Shown piece after piece: positions 22,601-35,100 of a DNA stretch of 64,000 bases. Below the pieces are notes generated by a model, which saw only the letters and a program-made list of their open reading frames with translations, was not told where the DNA came from and ran no database searches. Made by a program: the position numbers and the translations under genes. How positions within the stretch are numbered: the first letter of the stretch is position 1; each line of letters starts with the position of its first letter. The stretch comes from Primula veris. Its lineage: Eukaryota; Streptophyta; Magnoliopsida; Ericales; Primulaceae. Where the stretch lies: the NCBI GenBank assembly GCA_963682055.1, contig OY821750.1, positions 12,092,501 through 12,156,500 on the forward strand, read 5' to 3'.

Positions 22601-24344
22601 CGAAAAGAAGTTCTGAAAAGTTTTAATTTCTTTCCAAATTTACGATATGCATGACTGCATCTGATAAACTAGTAATCGTAGTCCACGCGTTGCGTGTGTG
22701 ACACGTAGTTGCATAAATATGATCCGGCACAAATAAATTTAACATTTTCAAAAAGTTTACAAAAATAATGGAATGAATATCGTAAAAATATACTGTTTTA
22801 TTGTTAGAGTGATATAAAAATACATGTATGATGATTTGTTTGGAGATAAATTGATATGTGTGGAAAAAGGGAATATTTATTTATTTACTTATTTATTTAA
22901 ATTGCATTAAGTTATTTGAGTAATTAGTAAATTAGAATAAGAACATTTTTGGAAAAAATTGGTAAAATTTGGCAGCCTCAATGTTTCTTGGGTTCCCTTA
23001 TATTAAATAGTATATGTGATAACTAATTTACAGTAAAATACAAAATTATTTAATACTGCCGTGATCTTTTCTTTCTACAACCACCTCAGCTTGGACACAA
23101 AATTCACCCCAGATTTCAAATAAGACGGGTAAGCAAATACTTTCTATTTGAACACCAAATACAACTAATATCATTGCTGACTCGAAAATTAACCATACGA
23201 TTTTAATTTTAAACTCTAGAAATTAGTAAAAGTTAATTGTAAATAACAGTAGGGAACCAAAAGAGCAAATACTCAGTAATGTCCTGAATGAACCAATGAA
23301 CTACACAAATCCCATATAAATATACATTAGAAACCTTGCTGTACCTAGTGATTCACGCGCTGCTCTCTCTTTAAACCCTACCAACTCCTTTCCACAAATC
23401 CACCATTATTAGATAATCTCTACCACCCTCATCTTTCTTTGTCATTTTTGTTTATGAAATCATCTATGTAAGATTATTCTCACTTTTACTAAGTACTATT
23501 TCGGGTTGATAAGTGTTTCATCTTCTTAATGACACTCCTATTACATTTATTTTAGCTGCAATTTCCACCTGTACTGTTCTGTATATGTTGTATTCCCAAA
23601 TCCAAACCAAACCAATCTATCTGTCGATTTGGGTTTGTTTGGACTGGAAAAAAGAACAGTCTGGTTTTTTATTTCCAAATTCTCCAAAAAAAACTTACAA
23701 ATATTGGTTTGCTTCAACATTGCGGTTAATCCGTTCAAATCTTAACCATTCACACCCTTACTAAAATACTACTCCCCCGCCATGAAATAAGTTTCTTTCT
23801 TTCCATTTAGATACCTCCCACTACAATAAGTGTTCCTTTTCCTTTTTCAATAAATTTTCTCTTATTTATTTAATAAAATACCTTTTTTTGGTAGTTAAAT
23901 CATATCAAAACTACAATTATAATCTCATCATATTTTAAGTAAGAAGAAGTTGTCGTTTGAAAATACTGATTTTTTGATAATTTTTTTATTGAAATTAGAA
24001 ATGGAATTGGTTCCTATCACGGTTTTCGAAGCAAAAAAGGTTCAAATCCTTAAATATCACAGTTTTTCGAAGTTAAAGACAGAGATAGTAATATCTAAGT
24101 TTATCTATATTACCGAGTAACCTAATGAGAAGTTGACCAAAAAAAAGGCTCAACCGTATCTTTATGAAATATATACGTGTGTGTATATATATATATATGT
24201 ATAGAGAGAGAAAGAGAAGAAGAATAACCTTGTAATTTGAGGATGGAGTTGGAGAGGAAGGGAAGAGAGGGAAAGAGAGAAGTCAGCTGGAGATGGATCC
24301 CACATTGATATGTCTACAAACCACCTCTGTACTCCTTTCTTCAT
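19697..24344 (-). CDS. 4'-phosphopantetheinyl transferase (Sfp/LYS5-AASDHPPT type)
   Basis: Five exons by my splicing: 24229-24344, 22434-22566, 21535-21782, 20324-20495 and 19697-19861 (stop TGA 19697-19699); 277 residues, near the usual size of this family. All introns start GT and end AG and the phases agree (AG/A, 0, AG/G, 0). The N-terminus begins M-K-K-G-V-Q-R-W-F-V-D-I-S. Residues 70-83 give I-K-R-T-L-E-G-K-P-Y-L; N-V-S-H-H-G-D at 98-104; the Mg-binding V-G-L-D at 116-119; and W-C-L-K-E-A at 168-173, the second family signature with the catalytic glutamate. Such enzymes move phosphopantetheine from CoA to a serine on acyl carrier proteins or aminoadipate reductase-like partners, in cytosol or organelles; no transit peptide is obvious. 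Introns 1 and 3 hold transposons, and a GT repeat lies in the 5' leader. It is the only apparently intact host gene here, and a broken copy lies at 55359-56867. Confidence 0.9.
21297..21489. mobile_element. MITE in intron 3 of the transferase gene
   Basis: 193 bp between GGCCTTGTTTG and CCAAACAAGACC, imperfect inverted ends of about 20 bp with an internal AAAGCT-rich fold. The GGCCTTGTTTG end is of the Tourist/hAT-like MITE kind. No convincing target duplication was seen, so the superfamily is left open. The same insertion is present in the duplicate gene at 56490-56682, so it predates the duplication. Confidence 0.6.
22669..23016 (-). mobile_element. Non-autonomous Helitron-like element 1 (transferase intron 1)
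   Basis: The minus-strand 3' end has a short hairpin (CACGC..GCGTG type) about 10 bp before a terminal CTAG followed by T, the Helitron pattern. The other end (ATACTATTTAATATAAG) and an internal GGCTGCCAAATTTTACCA segment are shared with the element at 24810-25115. About 350 bp, no coding. The 5' TC end is not clear. Confidence 0.6.
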
Positions 24345-24394
24345 TCCCCCTTAATCCTTTCCTTAATTATCTTATTATCTTATGCAAACACACT

Positions 24395-24395
<1 letters not shown>

Positions 24396-24448
<53 letters not shown>
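24396..24448. repeat. (CA)n microsatellite in the transferase 5' leader
   Basis: 53 bp of CA repeat, 52 bp upstream of the minus-strand ATG at 24344 and just downstream (in gene direction) of a TATA-like run at 24451-24467, so it should be transcribed as a GU repeat. Confidence 0.95.
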
Positions 24449-24450
<2 letters not shown>

Positions 24451-24470
24451 CTATATATCTATATATAGAA
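24449..24470 (-). promoter_or_regulatory. TATA-like run upstream of the transferase gene
   Basis: CTATATATAGATATATAGGG on the minus strand, about 105-125 bp before the ATG. It lies between the CA repeat and a foldback element, so little native promoter remains next to the gene beyond this point. Confidence 0.4.
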
Positions 24471-24473
24471 AAT

Positions 24474-24780
24474 GTTAAACAACACCCAACTACGCACTTT
24501 TTCGTAAAAACCCTACGAATCAATATTTGGTTAATGTAAATCTCAATGGTTTCACGACGGGAACACAAATATGTGTCTTGTTTTTTTTTCGAGATGTATA
24601 ATGACATGTTTTCGAAATTATGGTAAAATTTAAAAATTCAAAACATGTCATTATACATCTCAGAAAAAAAAAACAAGACGCGTATTTGTGTTCCCGTCGT
24701 GAAACCATTGAGATTTGCATTAACCAAATTTTGATTTGGAGCGTTTTTACGAAAAAGTGTCTAGTTGTGTGTTTGTCATG
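24474..24780. mobile_element. Foldback MITE abutting the transferase promoter
   Basis: Two arms of about 130 bp (24480-24612 and 24640-24770) are near-perfect inverted copies: ACTTTTTCGTAAAAA, TGGTTTCACGACGGGAACAC and ATGTATAATGACATGTTTT on the left all recur inverted on the right, with a ~25 bp spacer. ATGTT flanks both sides (24472-24476, 24781-24785), but this is too short to call the superfamily. Transcripts would form a long hairpin. Confidence 0.8.
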
Positions 24781-24809
24781 ATGTTCATATATCCTCCCCT
24801 ATATATATA

Positions 24810-25115
24810 CTAGTAATCGTGTCCCACGCTTTGCGTGTGAGACGCGTAATGCGATAAAATTTAGAAAATAAGTGTAGTTATGATACAAATATTTGGAGAA
24901 TAAAAAAAATATAAGAGTATAAGATGAGAAAACTCAAAAGAATTTTGAGAGTTTAAATAGGGATAAAAAGTGTTATTAGTTATTACTTTTTATCTATTTT
25001 TTATGAGAATATGGTATTGTGGTAATTAATAAAAAAGTGTAAGGGTATTTTTGGAAAAAAGTGATAAAATTTGGCAGCCTCAAAAAATCTTGGGTTGACT
25101 TATTATAATAGTATA
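24810..25115 (-). mobile_element. Non-autonomous Helitron-like element 2
   Basis: On the minus strand it ends with hairpin CACACGCAAAGCGTGGG, then ...ATTACTAG before a host T. The far end is ATACTATTATAATAAG. Shares ends and the GGCTGCCAAATTTTA core with element 1 but the middle differs. Sits just beyond the foldback element. Confidence 0.6.
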
Positions 25116-25709
25116 TATATATATATATATATATCGCTGGGAAAAAATCCTGAAATCTTGACCCGATCTGTGTCCCGACCAACACCCGACCCGAGAATAG
25201 GTCCGACTCGACAAACCTCGGGATCGGGATCGGCTGACAATTTTGATTACTGATTTTTGACTACTAATTTTTACTATTTTTGACAAACTTCCCGAAATAC
25301 CTACTAATTTTTACTAATTTGGTACCCAAACTTCTATCATGTCTTAGCAACTTTTACCCTTTGTTACACATCTTTTTAAGTACAAAAGTATACTTTTTTC
25401 ATATGGCTAGAAAAATATATTTTTTTCATATGGCTAAAAAAATATATTTTTTTCATTACTTTTAGTAAGTATATGTTGTTTGGTGAACACTGTAAAAGTG
25501 TATTTTTCAATAAATATGTTGGAGTATTTAAACAATAATATTTTTCTGCATATTCTAATCGAAGTTTGATATAGTATTTATAGATATATATAAACCGACA
25601 ACATTATTTGAATTTTAACTACAACTTAGATAACTGCTATAGGAGTAAAACAAATAACGGCTATATGTCTAACTCTAACCGTTCCCGCTAATTAATAGGT
25701 CTGTTACAT
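25116..25709. other. Spacer with TA repeat, CCCGA-rich patch and short dispersed repeat
   Basis: (TA)n at 25113-25134; a patch of CCCGACC/CGGGATCGG phrases at 25160-25235; the dispersed repeat matching 8346-8462 in inverted form at 25295-25412; and a tandem of AAAATATATTTTTTTCATATGGCT at 25409-25455. No gene seen. Confidence 0.5.
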
Positions 25710-26710
25710 TTTCGAGTCATGGCGGTTTCATACTACATCAAGAGTATGGTTCCTTTCATGTACTATTATACTAACAACTTATCTTAAAAAGCCTTTAATG
25801 TGAGTTATCTTATAATAGTCCCATAATGTCTTTGAGGAAAGACTATTTCTGTCACATAAATAATACATGCATGTAAAACATAAGGTTAACATAAATTATA
25901 TTTATTCAGAAATTCAGTAATGATATCAAAATGTATCAAACATATAAGCACTAAGCAAAACCACCTATTAAACTTTAAATGCTACTACCAAGACCGATAT
26001 CTTCAGCATGTTTAATGAATGTCTTTGGTGGTAGGCCTTTTGTTAGTGGATCTGCTATATTAACACTTGTACCAATGTGCTCAATTGACACTTTTTTATT
26101 CTGAACATCCTTCTTAACCGACAGATACTTCATATCAATGTGCTTTGCAACTTTTGAATATCTGTCATTTTTTGAAAAGAATACCGCAGCGGCGTTATCA
26201 CAATAAATTTTTAGTGGCTTGGAGATGGAGTTAACCACTACCAAGGCTGAAATAAAGTTACGCAGCCATAAACCATGATTTGAAGCTTCATAACAGCCTA
26301 TAAACTCAGCCTCCATGGTGGATGTTGCTAGGGTACTTTCCTTAGCACTTTTCCATGAAATGGCTCCTCCGGTTAGACTGTAAATATAGCCAAAAGTGCT
26401 TACCCTAGTATCATAACAACCACCATAATCTGAATCTGAAAGTTTCGGGCTCAGATTGGATGGCGAAGTCCAACACCTCTAGATTCATTTGGTAATCTCA
26501 AACTTGGATAGTAGAGAGGATCTTATAAGGAGCCTTAATGCCTCCCCTCTCACTTCTATGAACTTAGCAACATGCATTTTGTTTGCATTAACTTGTAGGA
26601 GCTTTGTGCATGTTTAGTGTCACTGGGTGAAATTGCTCAGTTGGGCCAATGAACTCTCATGCAAGCATTTCTTTGATCAGCACATAGGGGGTAGGAGCCC
26701 CAGCATAGGA
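25710..26710 (-). pseudogene. Ty1/copia RNase H end, remnant 1
   Basis: Minus-strand reading: Y-G-G-C-Y-D-T-R-V-S-T-F-G-Y (about 26410), G-G-A-I-S-W-K-S-A-K, S-T-M-E-A-E-F-I-G-C, then I-Y-C-D-N-A-A-A-V, K-H-I-D-M-K-Y and D-P-L-T-K-G-L-P-P to a stop at 25975: the C-terminal copia RNase H with its D, E and D residues. The open part (25975-26316) is identical in residues to 57681-58022. No LTR follows on this side (it is present in the other copy at 56868), so this copy lost its 3' end. Confidence 0.85.
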
Positions 26711-26884
26711 AATACTATCAAATGGACTATGACAAAGTCAACCATCGGTTAGGACATAACCCAGGGAAGGGTTGAGGAGGAGGCAAAAGAAGATGAAGAG
26801 TTGGAAGTTAGGAGGTTTTCCACACTAGTTTTTACTAGAGAGAGAAGAATTTTTGGAGACTTAAAGACAAGTCTTCCACAAAGT

Positions 26885-26990
26885 CTACGCGTGTTCTAGA
26901 AGTCGCTAGTCATTCCCCGGACGGTGGGGCTCCGATCAGCGACTTTTTCGACTAATCGCGACTAGTCGGCAGCGACTAAAGTGTCACTTA
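26885..26990. repeat. GACTAGTCG-rich fragment, probably a MITE end
   Basis: GTGTTCTAGAAGTCGCTAGTC and GCGACTAGTCGGCAGCGAC phrases. A related fragment in inverted orientation lies at 58505-58605, ending GAGTTTTAGAACACTGTG. The GTGTTCTA(A/G)AA end is hAT-MITE-like. Fragmentary. Confidence 0.35.
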
Positions 26991-29505
26991 AAGACGACCG
27001 CAAGAAATGTGGGGGCAGTTAAGACATAAATTATGTTGTTGTCGTAAATCAACCTTGATGTGCCAATGAAATAAAGGACTAATGCGACTAAATTAAAAAG
27101 TCACGTATGGTGTTTTGAGAAAATTAAACCTAAGGTTGGATATTGATATTAAAATATTATGCTCTTATTTAAGAGGTTTGCATATCGATATGGGTTACCG
27201 AAGTAACGTTAAAATCATTATGAGATTGATAATAGTTACTTGAGAGGTTATTAGATTTTAATGATCTTGTTTGTCTATGTTGACATTGTTTAACATGTGT
27301 GTTTAGTATAATAAATTAAATCTTATTTGATTTAATTTCTTATTAGAATTATAATACTTTATGTGGATATTATTTATGTTTGAGTTTATTTGGCATAATA
27401 GTAATTATAATTGTGTTATCAAATAATTGCGACATAGTTTTCTGTAGAGATTGGTGTTGATTAACAAAATAAGATAGTATAGCTCAAATATATACGCATA
27501 AGAGGAGGTAAAATGAATCTTATTACATTTACCTAATAAGTGTACATAGCGGAAATGTGGTGTACAAGGTATCGCTATATTTACTTGATGAGAAGTAAAT
27601 AAAAAAGCGATAATATGTTTGCGCAATATAATGATAAGATAAAAAAACTAATTGGAGTAAAACTATATAACTAGTAAAGTGAATGTGAAGTAATTCTTAC
27701 TTACTATAATGGAAATGCTTAAGCCGCTAAGAAGCGTTTGTACGGGTAACCTTTACCTATCAAATAATGAATTAATGAATTGTGATTTTCTAAATAAGGA
27801 AAATGTGTTGTAAATAAGAAAAAAGACAAGTTTGGTAACCTATATAGAGCTAAATGGCTCAAAAGGACAAGTTTTTTAAAACTTGATTGTTTTGTATGCA
27901 AATTATGAAGTCATAATGTGGATTTAAATCATCTCCTAAATTATTGACATATAATATTTGACCAAATAAGGTTGACAAATGAGCTAAGTAATAAGCATGG
28001 CTATTGAAAGATAACGAAAATGAGATTGTCAAAGCAGGTATTAATGTCAAAAGGTTAACTAAATACTTGAATGAGTATTGTAAGTCAAGAAATTCTGTTG
28101 AGAATGCTAATAAAAGTACTTACATTAATTACAAGATTGTGATTAATAATTGTTTGGCGTGTGCATACATAAGATAAGTGAGAAAACTTGGGAGTGATGC
28201 GGAAATGGAATCACTACGGATTATAGTCAAATGGTCAAGAGTTTGAGAAACATAATTGACTATACGTTGCACTACAATGGAAATTGAGTAGTACGAGTTG
28301 CTATATTAATGAGAATTTAATATTTCAGAGATATTAATAATATAATATTGTATATAGTAGTGTATGAATGTCTTTGAGATTATGAAAGTCTAAAGTGGTT
28401 AAACTCTGCTATGGATTCGTGGTAAATAGTCAGATTAAGAAATATAAAGTGGAGGCAGACGTGATTTGATTGACTTGAGAAGTTTCAAGACATGTTATGC
28501 GTTATACATTGACTTTAAGTTAACTGTATAACATGCATTGGGTCAGGCGATTGCTCTATATTTATTTTAGTAAATTAACTTGGAGAAGTCATGAAATAAT
28601 ACATGGATCCATTAACAAATGTTTGTTGATGGGGCAATGCTGACGTCATCGAGGGGAATGATTTTATTGAAGTCCGCTAAAATGGATACCCGCCTCAATG
28701 GCAACCCAACCTAGCTGACTGGAGGTCACAAGATCTGGGTTCAACGGAACAACTGAATTGTGGTGAGCTTTGACTAAAATCACTCAGGATTTATTCTCTA
28801 CCCATTCCTATGATTACAGAGTGATAAACGTATGCGAATGATTTAAGCCTAGTTTTCTAAATCTCTTGATGCAATTAACCGTGTTGTCCATGACCAAAAC
28901 GGACACGACCAAAGGACTCGAATAACGGTGTAGGAAAGGCACTGTAAGTGCATTATTGTCTTGTTATACATCAAAAGCCGAATAGTTCAAGACATCGCGT
29001 TCACTGGTTGTCGACTATATCTGATAGTATATCACTACGGAAAGTTCAAGGCGAAAGCTACCTTTCCCGATGCAGTACTTTCTGTAGAGCTCCCTCTCAA
29101 AATTGCATTGCATTTGCATATCAACCAATTCATTCGGGGGTTATTGATTTTATTTTTTAAATAATATTAGTTTCAATTAAATTTGTCCCAACAGTCACGC
29201 CTTTTTAAATAAATGATTGCATCTTTTATGAAAAGACATATTGACCACTATATATAGGTCATATAATTTATAAAATATATGGAATAAAAACATTAAACAC
29301 TTTTAGAAAAAAATACTTGCATTGTTTTCTACATATAATTTAGTTAGAGAGAGAAAGTCACCGCCACCAAAGGTCCGCTCGGTTAGTTTGATTGCACACT
29401 TCTTCCGACCGCATTGTTAGAACCGTTGTATCCTGGTAAGACATCGCTCAAAGATTCTCAGAGCGTGTGAGAGGCGAAACTGTTATTAAGTACATATTCT
29501 GACAC
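26990..29505. repeat. Shared terminal block, copy 2 (full)
   Basis: About 2.5 kb nearly identical to 61300-63922; its last 650 bp also match 1-585. Non-coding on both strands. At 28660-28760 it carries CGCCTCAATGGCAACCCAACC...TGACTGGAGGTCACAAGATCT, a segment usually seen downstream of the polyprotein in copia elements, so the block is probably the 3' non-coding internal region plus LTR of a copia-class element. This is inference from recall of such elements. It borders the repeated 29-34 kb units. Confidence 0.65.
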
Positions 29506-31109
29506 CATAGCCTCGGTTATATTTTAGGATTTACAAGGCTCGTGATCAAACCATTTAACCAATGAAATTCTGCCTTTTTCGGTGTACGATACACATTTAT
29601 TCAATTGATTAAACGTAGTAATTGTATGTTAGCAAGAGATAGAATAGGCAACAATAATATTACATGTTTATATTCATTAGGAAGTTAAACACCCAACAAA
29701 ACGAATATACACAAGTTACTCATTTTTATTTTTAAAATATAGATAACTTAGTCATTTTGAATGAATTAGCAAAAGGGTAATATTTAAAACCAAACACAAA
29801 CCTTAATCAATCTATATATCTTTTAAATGTTTGTTAACAAATGCACTACCCAGTTTTTAATAATTAAGCTTTTTTACCCTTATTTTCTAATAGGAGCTAT
29901 TTGACCAAGAGTATACTTCTCCAACAAACATATCTTCCAAATAAAAAAACCATAACATCACATAAAAAAAAGTAATTAAGTTTCTCTACATAAAATGTTT
30001 TTCTTATATTGCTTTCGATATCCATTTTATGAATTGTTCATTTGGATTAAAAAAGAAAAGGTCAGATCAAAAGGAAACCTAAACTTAGCAAATAAATTAT
30101 GTTATAATAAGAAGAAAAAGGCAACTAATGCAACATTTAGGTCGCCAGTTTCCGTGGCCACTGAGAGCTAGAAACCAAATACTGTGACAAAAAGGCCCAA
30201 CTACTTCATTTCACAATTTTAAATAGCATAGGAACAACAAGATAACGTCACATGATTCGACAAAAGGAAGGTTAACGCTCGTACGTTTGCATCAATTAAC
30301 AAGTAACGTTTTGGTCTTCCACTTTGCCGGCCAGTGATTTTATACGTGCACACTGACCCTGATCTCTTTCCGTACCATTTGTAATGGTTTTGGACAACGG
30401 AGTGATGAATCCCGAAGGAAATATGGGAAAATTGAGTAGATAGAATAAGACACAATCACACCAAAAATATGTGAGATATAGAGAACACCTTGACGAAAAA
30501 GAAAGAAACTTTTGATTTTTGTTCTTTACTCCACAGAAACTAATTCTACGTGGAAATCGAGTTGATTTTACTTTAATGCATGACCATTGTTTTGTGACAA
30601 CTTTGATTTAGTAAACTTAGTTTCCAATATTCCATGTATTGACATCCGTTCATCAAAATTATTGATCTATTGACCTGTTGATTTTGCTAAAGTTAGCGTG
30701 CGTAAGAACAATAGGGAAACAAGTCTCAAAATATAGACTTATTGGTAAAATTTTCTGTGGGGGAGTGGTTCATATTATTTTAACCATATATATATTTATT
30801 TGGTCATGCCATATCATATATGAAGCACTAATTGGCATGGTGCCAGTTTTTAGAGGAACACGAATTGCATTCTTTAAATTATGAGGGGGGAAACAATGAT
30901 CATATAGATTATCGAATGAATAAACATGTAGATACTTGAAAGTTAATATATTTAAATGTGGTTCAAAAATAGTATTTTTTAGAATAGTGATTCAACCATG
31001 AATGTTTTAATTAATTTGGGAGCTCACTAATGATATATACGCAAAACCAAATTTTAATACTAAAAATTGGTTTTCAAAGACAATGGAGTTAATAGTTGTG
31101 TTAAAAACA
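29506..31109. other. Unit 2 spacer without recognised genes
   Basis: Non-repeated within the window and AT-rich. A minus-strand frame at 30219-30455 (H-H-S-V-V-Q-N-H-Y-K-W-Y-G-K-R-S-G) has a GC-rich, protein-like stretch, but I do not recognise it and it has no flanking exons I can support. A plus frame at 30678-30884 looks accidental. Confidence 0.4.
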
Positions 31110-31189
31110 ACTGCTGCTTGACGTGTTGTTCACTTGTTTTTGATATAAATACGACCAACTTTCCCTTTTAACAAATTATTTTAAGGGGT

Positions 31190-32110
31190 TTGTTAAAAAA
31201 TATTGTTTGCATGTGTAGTTTGAAGGCAGAAGCAAAAGCCTGGTTTGGTTTTGATTTGATCGAGGATTTTAAAGCCTATGTAGAAACCGATTCTCAAGTT
31301 CTTATAAGTATCATTCATGGTAATTATGGTTGCAATTGGCACATAAAAGCTATTCTTAGTAAATTAAAGCCTTTATTTGTCCAAAGAAATTGAAGATTCA
31401 ACATTTCTAAAACGAGACAAATAGAGATTCAAATTCTCTAGAATTCATAGTGCACTCACATCCTCTAGAGTTTCATCTAACGTATGAAATTAAAACAATC
31501 CAACGGTATAGATTTATACGTGAGTTTGTAATTTTTTTTTTATATAAAATAAGAAATATTAAAATTATTGATCTTTTTTACTATTTTAAAATGATACTTA
31601 AATTTAGGGTAGTATCAACTAGAGTTCTATAATTTTTTTTTGAGTTTTTATTGTGTTGTAAATTTAGTTTTTAATTTAAAAAATCATAATTTATATTTTA
31701 TTTATTAAAATTATATAAAAATAAAATTACAAAAATCATGCATAATTCAGATAATCGGATTGTTTTAATTTCACCCATTAGATGAAACTCTAAATGATTT
31801 GAGTGCATTATGAACTCTAGAGAATTTGAATTCGGCAAATAGAGTTCCTGAGATTCTATCTACAATGAATGAGGATTTTGATTTCTTATCTATACAAAAA
31901 TCATTCCCAAAAAACTTCAAAACATATCAAGCTAGATCGTCTTCGAATTCTCAATCTAAGATTGGAAATGATCTGGTTCTCTCTCTAAAGATGTGGGGGA
32001 GTGGGAAGTCGGATAGTAGATGGTGGTGTACATTGTTGTATAACAAGGCCACATGGTTTTATCTTAGAACAAGTGTGACTATTTTGCTTGTGAAAACTCC
32101 TCTTGTTTGA
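31190..32110 (+). pseudogene. RNase H-like fragment split by a MITE, copy C
   Basis: Same as 9323-10254, with a few residue changes (N for T at the W-H-I-K site, K for N before P-L-F-V-Q-R-N). The frame breaks at the MITE (31427) and resumes at 31836 with A-N-R-V-P-E-I-L. Confidence 0.55.
31427..31835. mobile_element. Mutator-like MITE, copy C
   Basis: 409 bp, with ATTCAAATTCTCTAGAATTCATA at the left and its inverted match at the right. Perfect 9 bp target duplication CAAATAGAG at 31418-31426 and 31836-31844. The same insertion as at 9560-9979, inherited by duplication. Confidence 0.88.
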
Positions 32111-35100
32111 CTATATGTTTTCTTTTCGATTTAGAGGTAATGATGTATTTATTATTTTTATTGGTTAGCTTTGAATTACCGTAGCTCAGTCCATTAATTA
32201 GTAGATCGGTGTTTATTAGTTAGTTTTCTTACCAATTTTACAAATAAAGCTATTTAAGGACAAAAGAAACCCTAAAACCAAATTAAAAAAAACTGATTCG
32301 GACGGCTGCAGAGGTAAGGGCTGCGATAAGATGAAAACTAATTTAATGAATTAACTTTTTGGGATTTATATTTCAGTTGCACTTGTACTCTTGCAAGACC
32401 CTCTTACATGTAAAAATTACACACTTGAGGGGCAGTCAAAGAGTTAAGAGAGATTATACTTGGACGATTCGCTATTTTGGACAAGATTGCAATAATCTAG
32501 AGAAATTCATGAGAGATGGGCTCAAAACTTACTTATTGTGTGATACCATAGCTAGTTGCCTTATGATTCTTACTGACAAGTTTATACTTTGTGAGGCTAG
32601 CTCGATCGATACGCACATGAATAGTTTAGTTAATTCTGAATTCTTACTGGCCGGATTTGTTTGTTCACTTCTGCCACTTGCGCTCAAAAAAGGCTTTGAA
32701 GACAAGAATTTCAAATGGTAGTTTTTACTGCTACTTCGAGATTTGGTTAAATTACAAACACTTAAACTTTACAAAGTTAGACTGTCCTACTATATCAAGA
32801 ACTTCTCTTAGCTCTTTGCTGCACTTCATTTGGTGTAATTGTAGATTTAGATTTGACTTATTTTCTCTCTTTGATTAATTCTGGTGATGTAATGTAACTG
32901 CCTTACCCTTAGCTAGCAATTTGTGATTGTAAGACTATTCTGTTCTTTCAATAATATTATTCTTAACTTCTAAAAAAAAAAAGCAATTCTAAGCCATGAA
33001 CGTCGGTTGCTTTGCAAACCGATCACTCGCCAGTGCCTAAGTAATGGTTTTATCGTGATAAAGAAAAATCCTTACAATATGTAGTGAATAGAATAGAGTT
33101 AAGAATTACAATGTGATATTGGATGTCTTATTACTTTAACAATTGCTCGTATTATAGGTATGGAATAATGGTCAATCTTCTTACTGATTGCATGAATAAT
33201 CTATTTATCTTAGAAGATATAACATAAGATATTTGTTATATCACCTATGGACTATACCGAAAAGATTTTCTACTAATCTATTTATGAACATACATATACA
33301 ACCATATATGCCTGCGACATGGCTCCTTTCCCCTCAAGGCAGGAGGGGATGCTCCGCGTAAATGAATTCGGGGAGAAGCCAAACCCCTCGCCCATGAAAC
33401 AGCAGGAGGCACAACTCCCTTGCCTCTCTTAGGTGACACTTCTTAGGGAATTATGCACCCTCTCTAGGAGGCTAGCTTTGCACCTCAAACTATCTAGGCT
33501 AATCAACTATATCTCTGTATTAGAGATAGTCAAGATATATTTTTTGTTGTCTTTCCGTTTAAAAAAATTTCCTTTCTGGATGGTAATAATTATTGGCATC
33601 ATTTAGTGTATGTCTCGTATCTAGAGTGTCCCCGGTGATGGGCAATACCTTAGCAGACTCACTCGTGTGGGAGTATTATTGCTAATTAATGACAAGGTTA
33701 AGGGCAAAGTCTTTTATTTAGATTTCAGAGAATAACAACCCAACAATTTAACCCTCATCATAGTGCTCATTCAAGAACTCTCGGCTTCTTAGTTTGGACT
33801 AAAAATTTCCATCCTTACAACTTTCTTTGACAAAAGAAAATGTTAACCAAAGGGGTTTTTTGTTAAATATTTTGTTAAATTTTCAATATAGGCGTATTTA
33901 ATCTCATGTTTATGCATGGGTTTGCTAACATGCCCATTTGTGAATGCTCCTATTTTCTACTAAACTTGGGGAGTGATGATCCCCGCAAGGGGATATGTTG
34001 CATTACTTTTGTCTCTTCTTGTACAACATACTTATAAGGAAAATTTTCAATTCGATCGAAAATGAGAAATGCTCGCCCTACAAGTTACTCATACCAACTT
34101 TTAAAAAGTGACTTGTGGTCTATTGGGCATACAAATTAATTAAGCGCTCCACCATAAAATTATTTCAGAAATTACTTTACAAACGCATAATCCCTCAAGG
34201 TAATTATGTTTTTGAAATTAGAGAGAGAACAATAACGAATTTTACCACAATGCATAAGCCTCATGGACTAGTCTGAAGTCTTGAATTCACACTTTCACTT
34301 ATAAGGCTATATATATGTTCGTCTTTTTTATTGTTTTGTCTGGTTAAATTACATTCCAAATTAGGAAAAAATAATAATAGTCCTATCAATATCCGCATCA
34401 AACACTAAAAAAAAAATAGAACAGAATCCGAAGCTAACTCAAAGATGACAATAGGTGTGTTAAATCTTCAGACCATCACCCTCCGGACACCAAACATGGC
34501 CTCACACACACAATAGAAAGTTTTTTTTGCGATTCTCTTAAACTTTCTTAGTGAAATTTTATGGCTAAAAACTATATGCTTGGAGATAAAAAGAAAAAAA
34601 AAACATTTTCTTTTTCTAGTTGTCAAGTTTCAAAGTAAATAGAGTTGAAAGTTGTGTGGAAAAGAACTGACATTTGAGGTTTTATCTAAGAATAAGTGCG
34701 AAAATTCCTTATTTCACTATGTTTTTTTTTTGATTTAGAGATTGTGGTGTATTTCTTTTTTATGAGTTAGTTTTTAATTGTTGTAGCTCAGTCCGCTTTT
34801 TTTTTTTTTTTTTTTTTTTTTTCTGTTTGTGGGTTTCCTCAAATTTACTTTTCCGAATTTAAATATAAGAAAATAATTTTTTTCCTACCAACTTTTTAAA
34901 AATTTGATGAAGATATTTATGTGGGCTTATATTATTCTCCCTTATATGTGGGCTTTTTGTTTAAAATTTCGTTTTTTAGTCTTGATAAACTATTTTTTTA
35001 TCAATAAAACATAATGGAACCAAAGCCCATATGCAAAATTTTAAACAAAAACACTACTATATATTTAAGGACAAAAGAAACCCTAAAAAACAAATTTTAA

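Larger units (their letters stand above)
31110..33802 (+). repeat. Cassette U1, copy C
   Basis: Matches 9240-11944 throughout, including the RNase H-like part, the MITE, the payload frames (32359-32721 here; an 18-base difference near 32685 fuses the two payload frames of copy B), the A-run near 32981 and the GC-richer block at 33310-33470. Only scattered substitutions and small indels separate the copies. Confidence 0.75.

Noticed and set aside
24380..24607. Frames through the CA microsatellite (poly Thr-His or Val-Cys)
   Set aside because: Low-complexity translation of a dinucleotide repeat; only the minus-strand transferase exon beside it is real.
30219..30455. 78-codon minus frame in the unit 2 spacer as a gene
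   Set aside because: No recognised motif, no supporting exons and no conservation in the other unit.
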